This document shows, piece by piece, positions 23,439 to 33,661 of a stretch of 64,000 bases of DNA. Source of the DNA: Liolophura sinensis. Its lineage: Eukaryota; Mollusca; Polyplacophora; Chitonida; Chitonidae. The stretch is from the NCBI RefSeq assembly GCF_032854445.1, contig NC_088299.1, positions 12,269,608 to 12,333,607 of the forward strand. Reading direction: 5' to 3'. Under the pieces are notes generated by a model. The model made no database searches. It worked only from the letters and a program-made list of their open reading frames with translations, and was not told where the DNA came from. Each line of letters begins with the position of its first letter. The first letter of the stretch is position 1. The position numbers and the translations under genes were made by a program.

Positions 23439-26214
23439 GGGGTAACTTAGTTAAGGTAATTAATATTGTGAAGATTTTTGTGTTTAATAGGACATTTGTA
23501 CATGGAAATCATTAAATCTCTCTTCTGTGAAATATGAATGTTGATTTTATTATCATTCTTATGTGAAGCATTTAACAACGTGGTGAAATAGTTTTGTATC
23601 CAAAATCGACGACATAAATATTTTCTGTTTATCTGCACAATTATGTGCTGTTCTCTGTAGCCTTAGATCAAGTTCATACTACTCATGCGCCACTATAAAG
23701 CGGGTTGAAATAAGATGTTACTTGTGGTTGCCAGTAAGTAATGTTGGCTTTAAATTCTGAAACATTTCACATGTTTGTTTGCTGGCACAAAGTTGTATAT
23801 ACAGTTCCCAAACTGAGTTTGGTATTTAAAATGTGTGCACAGCATATGATCCTCACCTCTACTTCCAATGCACTTAAAAAATTAATGTTTTAACGTCAAC
23901 AGAAAGCCTGTTGTCTGAGTGATGCTCGAGTGATGCTGCTATTTTACGATAATCTTCTGTCCTATTCAAGATAATATCCTTTTAGTCTGTTAGAATCTTT
24001 AAGTTCAATTAATAGAATATCTGTGTTATATTATAATAAACAATCATATGCATTAGCAGAATACATTCTAGTATCACCCATAGTATTCATTTCATAAAAA
24101 ACTTTTATATAAACTTATTGAATTAAACTACAGCTGTGTAAATTTATGTTAATGTGTAATTTCTGACATTTCAGAGAAAATTTGAGGCTGGGCATGTTTG
24201 TGTAGTCTTCATCAGATCATAGCAGAGGGCTGTTAAAGGCTCAAAGTATAAATATAAACTACGATGGGTTAAATTGATTTGTATTTATACATGTATTTAA
24301 TATTTGTTATATACACGTAAATGGGTATAGATTAATCTTTTAAATTATTTACATGTTACATAACTGGCTGTGGCATAGCTATGGGACTCAATATGTGTGG
24401 ACGTCAGAGGAAAATTGTGACATGAATTTTGAAACAGAAATTTATAATTTATGTTCATTGGAATATGTCTGTTCACATGTGCATTTAAACTGTCGGGTTC
24501 CTCTGTCACATTTGTTAAAGGTGTGCCATGTTATCTATATAGGGTAGATATCTTTAGGATCAAAAGACCCTCCAGCTACATATAAGCTGTCATAATTTTA
24601 TTAAAGTGTGTGGTAATGGTCCAATTTATTACATTCATTATGGCATTCATTGTTGTCTTCGCAAGAAAAGTGGCTCGGGACAATTGTTGGCACAAAATGG
24701 ATGGGGTATATTTTTGTAGTATTGTGTAGTAACTCCTGACCCCAGTGTATTTTACGCTAATTTCACATATACCATATTAAAAAGTCTTCTCAGCGTTTTT
24801 GTTTCCAGATAATGTGCCTGTCAATATCATGTTTATTTGAACTCATGGATTACAATAGAACTTAAATCATTCTTGACGTGTGCTTACCAGGGCCGCAGTT
24901 TTAGGCGCAGCAGAAATACTGAGCGCTGCATGCGGAATACCGCATTAATTTTGAGATCGAACTCATTTTCCGCACTCTCTCTCTCGACAATGAAATCAGA
25001 TAATAGTTAAGAAGAATATGCCGGAGACTGGTTTCGGTTAATTTAAGCAATTCAAACTGAACACTCCCTCCCCTTCTGTATCTCTATAACCGATTTATAC
25101 ACTTTCCGAAAGTGTCACCATTTCGGCACGAACTACGAAAGTATGCATGCACGAAAGTTAGACTGCATTATAATGTATACATGTCTATGAATGTAGAAGG
25201 CCGCTCGGTAAAGTTCGTGAGTACGGTCTAAAACATCAATCAAAAAAAAAAAAAAAAACCATGTATAGAAATTATACAGCCAAACCAGTGAGAAAATTTT
25301 CCCGTGTGTGTATTCTCTTTAACTTAAAGTTTGTATGGCGATAATACTTAATGTTATACTTTGAACACACCACGTTGTTATCATAGAATTTATAAAGACG
25401 TATGTATGTCATCTCAGCTTTTAGATGTCTCTCAAACGAGATCTTTAAACCTTGTATATAGATATATATTTGTCTTCACGCTTGAAGAAACTAAGAAAAG
25501 TAGTATTATTCCGTGCACAATTCCGTTCCACGAAGCAAATCCGTCTTCAGTCAAGATTTTTAGCACGATTTTATATAAGTCGTTTTTTAACCTTACAAAC
25601 CCAAATAATGACCACCTCATGAATGTCGTCTTAAGACTATAGTGTCAAAATTTCAATGTCCAATACTAAAACTAAGTACTGTGAAGGGGTCTTAAACTTC
25701 TGATGTAAGTCAGAAATGGCTTAGTGGAATCAGCCCCATGCAGAATGCCCTTCACCACCTTTAATCCCATTCTCGTACACGGAATTTAGTCTATATGATT
25801 GCCCTATTTCCAGTGGTATCGGGGCCTTGTACGAAGCATTCGACGGTGTGGTCTTACATAAAGACCACTTCCTTGAGAAATGTAGGAAGGTTTTCAGGTA
25901 AGTTGCCAAACGTAAGGGATTTCCTCCACCCTTAAATCCGGAAGCCTTAATCGTATATAAAAGTGAAAAATTAAAAATTATTCAGTTTGGTGTTGAACCT
26001 CATGCATAAATACAATTATAAATATAAGATAGAGGACGTGTTGAATGTCCATTTTTTTTTTCTAACGTAGGTTAATAGATGCACACTGGTTTGTACAGTG
26101 CTCGGCTGGTCTAATCCGAAGAAAATTGTCTTAAAAAACATAGCCCATGCTAGACCAAAGGTATATATACGTCAATAAGGTATCCCACATATAATGCTTA
26201 GAAAGGAAACAATT

Positions 26215-26525
26215 CTAGTTTGGTGATGTTGCGTAATTGTGATATCGCAGTTCAAAGTAAGCAAAGGTCGAGCATAATTGTGAAATTGAAAGCTCTGTCA
26301 TATTATCAATTTTATTAAATCGAGACAGGAGTTATTTCCATAACCCAAGCTGTGTCCACTAACGAGACACGGAGACTTTTAACCATGTGTGCTTGGGTTA
26401 TGAGTGACGCGACATCGTGTTTCCGTTTTCTCTTAACATCCCTTGGCGTCGTAAAATTTCCAGATTAAAAATTGATTTATTGTTACCAAGGACGTCAGAA
26501 AAAAGGCTATGGCAATGTAGATCTG
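26215..26525. repeat. Interspersed repeat, about 300 bp, copy 2
   Basis: Diverged copy of the element at 15655-15960: GTGATATCGCAGTTCAAAGT, ATTATCAATTTT, GGAGTTATTTCCATAACCC, CGACATCGTGTTTC, GATTAAAAATTGATTTAT, GTTACCAAGGACG and GTAGATCTGTTCC occur in the same order. Confidence 0.65.
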
Positions 26526-27450
26526 TTCCCCCAAGGCCTGTTATTGGCTTTCTTTTCTTTTAATATACACCTGAGTGAGCCGAAATTATATGAAATATAT
26601 TTTTATGGGGAACAGTAGACCAATTTTTGTTTAGAACGGTTTAAGCCTTAGATGTATAACTTGGTTTGTATGTTCAGCTTATATTGGTTCACTGCCTTCT
26701 CTCTGTGTCCTTATAGTATGTTGTTATATGATAAACCATATATGATAAACCATACTGACCATCTATTTTTTTTAAGCCCCATGTTAATTTCTTTCTTGGG
26801 AGAGACGTAGTAGGCAAAGGAAACCAGACGAATGGGCCTGCCCTGCGGAACTCTGTATATACATGTAACTTGATAATCTAGTGAAGGCTCTTAACTACAC
26901 TAGCGAAGACTCACACTTGATCTTTAACTTATACCAGAATGATATTGGGGTACATACCATTGTTCAATTTATTAATATTAACTATCAAGAAAGAAGTCAG
27001 GTTCAAAAGTAAATGGTTGATAATCGACAAAACAGCTCCATGTTGATCTGTAATTGTCACCATGAATGGGCAAGTTTATTCTTAACTACATTTCATTACA
27101 TAACACCGAGGGCCGATTCCACAAAATCATTTCTGACTTTTAGTTGGAGAAAACATAAAAATTACAGACGAAAGAGTGTTAAAAGATATTTGTAAATTTG
27201 GTTTTCAATATTTCCTCGATTTTTCCATAAAGAGAAAAAGACAATTAAAAATAATTTTTTCATCGTGGGTATTTGGGGTCACATCTTGATATATATGTTG
27301 TCTTTGTGTAATAATATAATGTTATAACACATGTTTAAAGAATAACAAATGGTCTTTTTCAGCTAACAAATGTGTTCAACCTGGATATTGATCATATTTA
27401 TAGTTTGATATATTCATAAATATGATCATTCTTCATATGACAGGTCCCGG

Positions 27451-27653
27451 GATCACGAAGCGATCTTAGGCTTAGTCAAAATTTCAAATCGAATTAGAAT
27501 TGTTGTTGCTTATGTTGCAAGGTCAAAATTTTGCTTGATAACGTAAATTCTGAGTAACTTATCGTACAACAGGTTTCAGCTAAATTAACGGAAAGGAACA
27601 TACAACATTTAATGACTGAAGTTTTGGCTTAAGTCTAAGATCGCTTCGTGATC
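27451..27653. mobile_element. MITE family A, intact-looking copy
   Basis: Left end GATCACGAAGCGATCTTA (27451-27468) and right end 27636-27653 are perfect inverted complements over 18 bases, and the pairing extends imperfectly to about 36. The interior is noncoding. Diverged copies are at 29095-29204 and 52373-52566. Confidence 0.85.
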
Positions 27654-27689
27654 TCGGAGCAGGAGAGCTAGCGTCACACAGCGCCCCGC

Positions 27690-27760
27690 TGCCTGACGTT
27701 TGTGATTATGGCGCGATATACAGAATGCATGACGTTCTGTGTTCGACGTCATTCGTTTTC
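27690..27760. promoter_or_regulatory. Putative promoter with clustered TGACG (CRE-like) sites
   Basis: CTGACGTTT at 27693, ATGACGTTC at 27729 and CGACGTCATT at 27744 lie in a locally GC-richer stretch about 150-210 bases before the arginine-rich gene's ATG. These match CRE half or near-full sites. No TATA box is clear. A 36-codon upstream ORF (27708-27818) would be in the leader if transcription starts before it. Confidence 0.4.
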
Positions 27761-27906
27761 AAGGGAACAGCTGGTGTTACTTGCAACGCTAAGACGCAAG
27801 CCGTTGGCATATCTGTAGGCCCAGGCTGCGGAGAACGGTCGAGTTTTGTTGTCCGTCTAGAGCTGGGTTTACAGTATATCTAGCGACCTTCACGTTTTAG
27901 TCACCA

Positions 27907-30381
27907 ATGCCTAGAGTAGCCAGAGACTACAGTGGGGGTAAGTAGGCCCTACTACATGTATATTTACAATTTTGCTAATAATTTAACGAAATCTGGGGTT
28001 AATCCGTATAAATGGCTGTACTGATCCCAGATGAAATCGTAGTTATACCTGAATATACGTTGCCATGTAAATTATTGAAGGGATTAAATGGGAGATGTTT
28101 TTGGTAAAACAATCCATCTTGAATATTCAAATCATTTTTCTTTATGTTTACAAAGAATAGTTCGAATTGTTGCCTTCAAGTTCAGTAAATATCGGGGCCC
28201 AGTTGCACAAACCGTCTTACAACATTTTTTGATCGTACATTTGTCGTACGATATTTTGTACGTCACTATTACCGTACCATTGCCCTATGTGTGCAATTAT
28301 CATTATACATGTACGACATCTTTGCGAAATTGGGAAATGTCTCGTAACTGTTCTGTTTATACTGTGTTAAATTAATTCTCAAGTCTGAAAGGGCTGTAAT
28401 GTGGCCCATTTTAAAAGTTTTAATTAACTTTGTTACCTATTTTGAACGATATATTGTTAAAAATAATTATTTGGGCTATTCAGAAACTAGTGTTTTTCAA
28501 ATAAAATTTTTTATTGAAATTGTTCTAATAGAATTTTCGCCAAAATATTCCGTTACAGTTATGGTAATGTGCATATATATAAAATATTACAGTTATCCGT
28601 CCAGGACTAGGTTTGTAACCAATCCGTAACCTACTAAAAAAGAGGGCGAGTTTTGATTTAAGTTGTTGTTTGAAATGTGATTTCTGCGCTTGTATATGGA
28701 CAATGTGTGGAATTTACTGTTTAGAAAACTTCGCGCGTGTTTTTATGGAGAAAACGTGAACGCCATTTATGGCAAATTCATGCAGTCAGACGTCTCGTTA
28801 TGACGTCCGAATGCTCCACGGAGGGCGTATCATGCCTGTCGGGTGAACGAAGACGTTGTGACGATAACGGTTAGACGTCATGACGACGTCATACTCAACG
28901 ACTCCACTCATTGGTGACCAGCAAATCAAACAGTGGGCGCCTACGATTATGTGGAAACATCGCTGTCGCCAGCTTATGAGGACCAACAACGTAACAATAA
29001 CGTCGAATAAAATCACACGATTGGCTAGGCTAGGCTGGCGAAACCAGTGTTTCCATAAAATCGTAAGCGCCCAGTATCACCCAAGCAGTGGCCTTAGTCA
29101 AAATATTAATCATTAAATTTGGTATTTTCCTTTCCCATATTTTAGCTGAAATTAGTTGTGCAATAACATGTCCAGAATTGAAATTTTGACGTATGTCTAA
29201 CATCGAGTTCATGAAGCTCACTTAGCCCAACTCTTAACTACCTTAACAACATATCTTGTAGAGATATAAAGTGCACTTAGCTAATGGCAACTTAACACTA
29301 AGTAAGTTTCATGAAACCGGCTCCAGGAGTCTGTCTTAAGTGAGACTTTGCTTAATTTCAAAACAGTTTTCTCCCCTAAAACTGTGACTTACCTTAGGGA
29401 TTTTTATTTTAATACTTAGATGTTTAAGACAATATTAGAAATTTGCGTTTATGTCTTTAGTTAATACTAAGTGTGACAAAGACGGATTTGTAATCCTGGG
29501 GTGAGGTGCACACATTTTGACCTCATATTAATTTCAACATTATGACGAAGTCTTTTTATATTTTATTTTCCTTCCTGAAGCGGCGTACCGGCGCATAGCC
29601 AACTCGATATGCTGGAGAAGGCCCATGCCCCGATCTGGAGAGGTAAGTAGTATTTAATGCACCATACATGTATAGCCATGCTGTCGTGAATTTCCATGGA
29701 AGCGGGCCGTGGTCTAGTGCTTGAAGGTACTTGCCTTCCCTAGGATGCAGGAAGCGCGCGTTCAAAACCGGCCTTGGGCAGGGAATTTGTCGATTCTCAC
29801 AAACGTCTATAACGTCCGAAGCGTGACCCTTTGCACAGCTTAACGCTGAAGAACAGTTGTCTTCCACCAATATGGCCTTCATATCTTTACGTCACACGCG
29901 GGAAAACTCGTCAGTATCTTGCCAAAGGTCGATGGCACACTCCGGTTACACGAGCCCACACTCTGTAAACTGACTGATATCGTTTAAGTGAAAAAATGAA
30001 TTTGGGGGAAATATGCAATATTTTACTATAACTTGTAGCCTTTTTAACACGTGAAAGCATAAATTAATCAACATGCACTTAAATATCAAATTGTGTGTAC
30101 GTGTATTTTTCATCTGTATTCCGTGTAAAGTTGGCCTTGTGAGATATAAATATGTCCGTCACATTTTCTTGATTGTTTTATACCTTCAGGCTCGAGCGGC
30201 CGAGCGGCGCAGACGGCTGTATTATAGGCGGCGGAGGTACAGGGAACTCATGGGATACACAGGTTACATTGGAGGTGGCCAGCGACGATTACCTCGCAGG
30301 TCACGACGATCCGGAAGTAGTCCACAGCGCCGGTCGGCAAGCAGGCGAAATGGCCGGCCTCAGGGTCGACGGGGGTTCTAG
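27907..30381 (+). CDS. Small arginine-rich, lysine-free basic protein, three exons, 94 aa
   Basis: Exons 27907-27937, 29581-29642 and 30190-30381 (TAG) join in phase with donors G|GTAAGT and GAG|GTAAGT. Acceptors follow long pyrimidine tracts (TTCCTTCCTGAAG, TTATACCTTCAG). The product begins MPRVARDYSG and contains RRRRLYYRRRRYR, GYTGYIGGG and a C-terminal RRS/RRN series ending GRRGF. About 30 of 94 residues are arginine and none is lysine; the last exon alone has 23 arginines in 63 residues. It has no signal peptide or membrane segment. Such composition, interrupted by Ser, Gly and Tyr, fits a sperm nuclear basic protein (protamine-like) or an RNA-binding arginine-rich protein. Molluscan protamines are usually richer in arginine, so the assignment is tentative. 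Exon 3 is far GC-richer than its surroundings, which supports real coding. AATAAA near 30848 could end the transcript. Confidence 0.6.
28784..28900. promoter_or_regulatory. Cluster of GACGTC/TGACG palindromes
   Basis: Within about 115 bases are AGACGTCT, ATGACGTCCG, AAGACGTTGTGACG and TAGACGTCATGACGACGTCAT. They lie in intron 1 of the arginine-rich gene. The density of full GACGTC cores suggests a CREB/ATF-type binding cluster or an alternative promoter. Confidence 0.35.
29095..29324. mobile_element. Adjoining MITE relics, families A and B
   Basis: 29095-29204 is a truncated family A copy (CCTTAGTCAAAATATTAATC, TATTTTAGCTGAAATTAGTT, GAAATTTTGACGTATGTCTA). 29205-29324 is family B, with ends GAGTTCATGAAGCTCACTTA and CTAAGTAAGTTTCATGAAAC in inverted orientation. 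The same A-then-B order recurs at 52373-52671. Confidence 0.7.
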
Positions 30382-30971
30382 TAACTTCTGGTCTACCTAG
30401 TACAAAGTCGAGTCTTCATCAGCTCTGGCTTGACCAACCTGATCCCTAATATTATTTATCGCGCCTTTCCATCAACGGACGCTGAAGTTCAGATTGCGGA
30501 AATTTGTCTGTGTTGGCAAATTTGGCGATGGACTTGACTGTTTGATTTCCTTGTTCTTCCATCAGATCTCAAATCAGCCGTGGACGTATTGACAAACGTT
30601 TTGTCCAGGGTTGAAATACAAGCTGGCTCTGTGGCGCACGGACATGTAGGATTGTCAACTGGTTCAGCTGGATTAAGCTAATCCAAGCCTGAGATGAAAT
30701 GTGATACATATGGCATGATCTACCGCATACAACTTGATACATCACATAGCATGTCGGGTTTGGAGGAGGTTGACCCGAAGAAAAAATGTTTCCAACAACG
30801 ACAAAAGGGTTCAATGGTGTTCGATCGGATAGAGGCTGTCATTAAGTGAATAAAACGAAGGTCATATAAAAATTAATGTGGTTTTGTTCTTTGTTGTAGC
30901 ATGTGCATGTTATAACGTTATATGCTGCCAGTAAATCAGTTCGGAAGATGTTGTTCTTTTGGGAACAACTG

Positions 30972-31260
30972 ACCGCTTCCGTTGCCTAATGGTTAGAGCG
31001 TCCGCCTCGAAAGTCGAGAGAGCCGGGATCAAACCCGGGTCAGGTCATACCAAAGACTTTAAAAATGGTACTTTCCGCTGCCTCGCTTGACGCTAGGCAC
31101 TGAGAGGTCAGAACAAGGAAAGAGGACTGGTTGGCCCAATGTCAGCATAATGTTACTGGATGGTGTGTCATGTCTGGTGTTTTCGGCATGATACTTCAGA
31201 GGCGGCAGCACTTTGGCGGCATGGACTCGTCCTGCCCCCCAAAAATATATGTACACACAC
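30972..31260 (+). repeat. SINE-3 copy
   Basis: tRNA-like head GTTGCCTAATGGTTAGAGCG with B-box-like GGGATCAAACCCGGGTCAGG, then GTCATACCAAAGACTTTAAA and a body shared with 49556-49846 (GGCATGATACTTCAGAGGCG). Confidence 0.8.
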
Positions 31261-31737
31261 CTAAAGACTTGTCGTCATATGACTGAAAAAATGTAGGGTC
31301 TATCGACCCGTGAATAGTGGGGTCGCAGGTTCGAATCCAGCTCTAATTAGTTTGGAGCTTTGACCTGAAGATGAATGTATACTTGGCGAAGTGCATTGGT
31401 CTACTCCAGTATTCTCAACCAATAAAGCTGATTACCATCGCAGGCCGACGTGGAAAAGTGTTTGAGTATATTGGCTTAAACGCCGATTGTAGCTTAATTC
31501 CTTCCTTTAGGCGGCTTCCTTACACGGAAAATTCACGAAATTATTTTTCTCTAGCCTTCAAGTGGGTAGAGATTGTCAAAACAGATATATTTCAAAACAG
31601 ACATTCGTGTACCAAAGTGGACTCAGTTTATTGGGGTAAAATGACTCCTTTCTTGTGCAAGCGGGTTTTGGTTAATTTGTCCAAATGATCTGCGTGCGTA
31701 GCTCTATTACACAGTCGCTTTTTTTTTCGAAGTATAC

Positions 31738-32440
31738 CTAAGTGTGGTTGTTGGTAAGGGAGGTCGATATAACATCGTGGCTGTTGGCATGTGAGGTCAA
31801 TTTAAAATCATAGCTGTTGGCATGTGAGGTCGATTTAAAAGCATTACTGTTGGCATGAGAGGTCGATTTAACATCGTGGCTGTTGGCAAATGAGGTCGAT
31901 TTAACATCGTGTCTGTTGGCATGTGAGATCGATTTAAAAGCGTAGCTGTTGGCATGTGAGGTCGATTTAACATCGTGTCTGTTGGTAAGTGAGGTTGATT
32001 TAAAAGTGTAGCTGGTCGCATGTGAGGTCGATTTAAAAGCATGGCTGTTGGCAAGCGAGGTCACATTATTATCGTGGCTGTTGGCAAGTGAGGTCGTTTT
32101 AAAAGCATTAATGTTGGCAAGTGAGGTCGATTTAAAAGCATTACTGTTGGCAAATGAGGCCAGGTCGAGACATATATATCAGCCATGCAGGTGGACTGAA
32201 ATGTTTGATTTATTTAATTGAATGGAATTTAAAATCATTATTGTTGGTATGTGAGGTCGATTTAACATCGTGGCTGTTGGCAAGTGAGGTCGATTTAACA
32301 TCGCGGCTGTTGGCAAGTGAGGTCGATTTAAAAGCATTACTGTTGGCAAATGAGGTCGATTTAAAAGCATTACTGTTGGCAAATGAGGCCAGGTCGAGAC
32401 ATATATACCAGCCATCCAGGTAGAATGAAATGTTTGATTT
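31738..32440. repeat. 33-bp minisatellite in two blocks
   Basis: The unit is GTGGCTGTTGGCAAGTGAGG plus TCGATTTAACATC, 33 bases, about 13 copies at 31738-32165 and about 5 at 32238-32395. Each block ends in the same extra segment (GGCCAGGTCGAGACATATAT, then AAATGTTTGATTTATT), so a larger segment was duplicated. Open frames across it on both strands come from the multiple-of-three period. Confidence 0.92.
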
Positions 32441-32450
32441 ATTATATTTG

Positions 32451-32690
32451 AATTCGTACTCAAGAATATTTCACTATATACGACGGAGAACAGCATTTAT
32501 GATGGGAGGGAATCGGGCAGAGCCCGGGGGCAACCCACGACAATTCGTAGGTTCCTGGAAGACGTTCCATTGTACCACCGGAGAGGAAGCCACATGAGTT
32601 GGACTTGAACCCACGGCGATCGCTTTGCTGAGACTCCCGGGCCATTCATAAGCTGCAGTGAGATGCTACCCACTAGGCCAAGGAAGGCCC
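32451..32690 (-). repeat. SINE-1 copy, nearly full, diverged
   Basis: Reverse orientation: CGTACTCAAGAATATTTCAC, GGGCAGAGCCCGGGGGCAAC, GAGAGGAAGCCACATGAG, a B-box complement GGACTTGAACCC and head remnants to 32690. It lies directly after the 33-bp minisatellite. Confidence 0.85.
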
Positions 32691-33655
32691 TGGAATTGAG
32701 TTGAATTACAAGATTATTTTTTCAGTTGAACACAGTTTGTACTCTAAACGGATGGGCAAGGAAAGCTGGCAATGTCACACCATGTCATTTATGTAAAACA
32801 ATAATTTATTCGAACAAGTACATAGTTTATAGGAACCTTCATAAACTCGAATAGAAAATATAACACAGACTACATACTCATTATATGCACATACATTGGT
32901 AATAAACCCCAAAAAGTGCGATTAAGTAATTTGTCATTTCCATAGCATCAAACAGTCCACCACACATATAATATTATTTACATATACGTACTTATTATAT
33001 CCGCCATTATTATCTGACCATTTGTGACCAGGTGTGTACAAAAGTAACCGTGTACAAAATGACACAAATCCCAACGTTCAAATATATATATACGTATTAT
33101 ACTCATCAATGATGCACATGGCGTACAACAGCAAGTTCTTCCATGCAGTGTGCGCTAATCTTGACAGATACAACACGAACTTGTTTCGCTGCTTAGTTCC
33201 AAGTCACTGTTGAGCTATTTTTTTTTCTTAAAAAAAAACTTGTTTTGGCTATTTTTACGTCAAGTGTCAACATTGTTGCTTTACTTAGTCATAATTAGTA
33301 ACATCGGTGTAATATACGGTGTCCGTGTTTTGATTTGCATTCAGGATGGTTTATCTGTTGTTTGGACGCCTCTACTTCTACTTTGGTCTTATCTTGGTGT
33401 ATTGATCTCGGTCGGGTGACGCTTCGTCTTTTATTGCTGTTGTTTTCCACTCATGGATTTTAACTTGAAGTCAGAGGCATTGTTTTAAACTATAATCTAA
33501 TCGTGTTTTTGTGCTGTGGGTGGTATTTGGGTGTGGGTTGCCGAGGGAGTCAGATGCATATTTGCGTTCACGCTATATATAGCGTTGACATTATTTCAAA
33601 CTACAGTATAATCTTTCATGTTGTGTGGGTGTGGATGACATATATAGATGCCGGT

Positions 33656-33661
33656 TTTATT
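33656..33661 (-). promoter_or_regulatory. AATAAA overlapping the stop codon
   Basis: On the minus strand the last codons read CAA TAA, so AATAAA spans the stop. Other AATAAA motifs may lie further downstream, so use of this one is unproven. Confidence 0.3.

Larger units (their letters stand above)
22633..27690. other. 3' flank of SLC33A1 and gene-poor intergenic DNA
   Basis: AT-rich. It includes the SLC33A1 3' UTR (no single polyadenylation signal was chosen), a MITE at 23231-23438, a poly-A run near 25240, a second copy of the ~300-bp interspersed repeat (26215-26525) and a MITE at 27451-27653. The short open frames here show no coding features. Confidence 0.5.

Noticed and set aside
30972-31045. 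tRNA-gene-like sequence (also at 53690-53769 and 16024-16100)
   Set aside because: The A and B boxes belong to SINE heads; the stems are imperfect and the sequences continue into SINE bodies shared with other copies.
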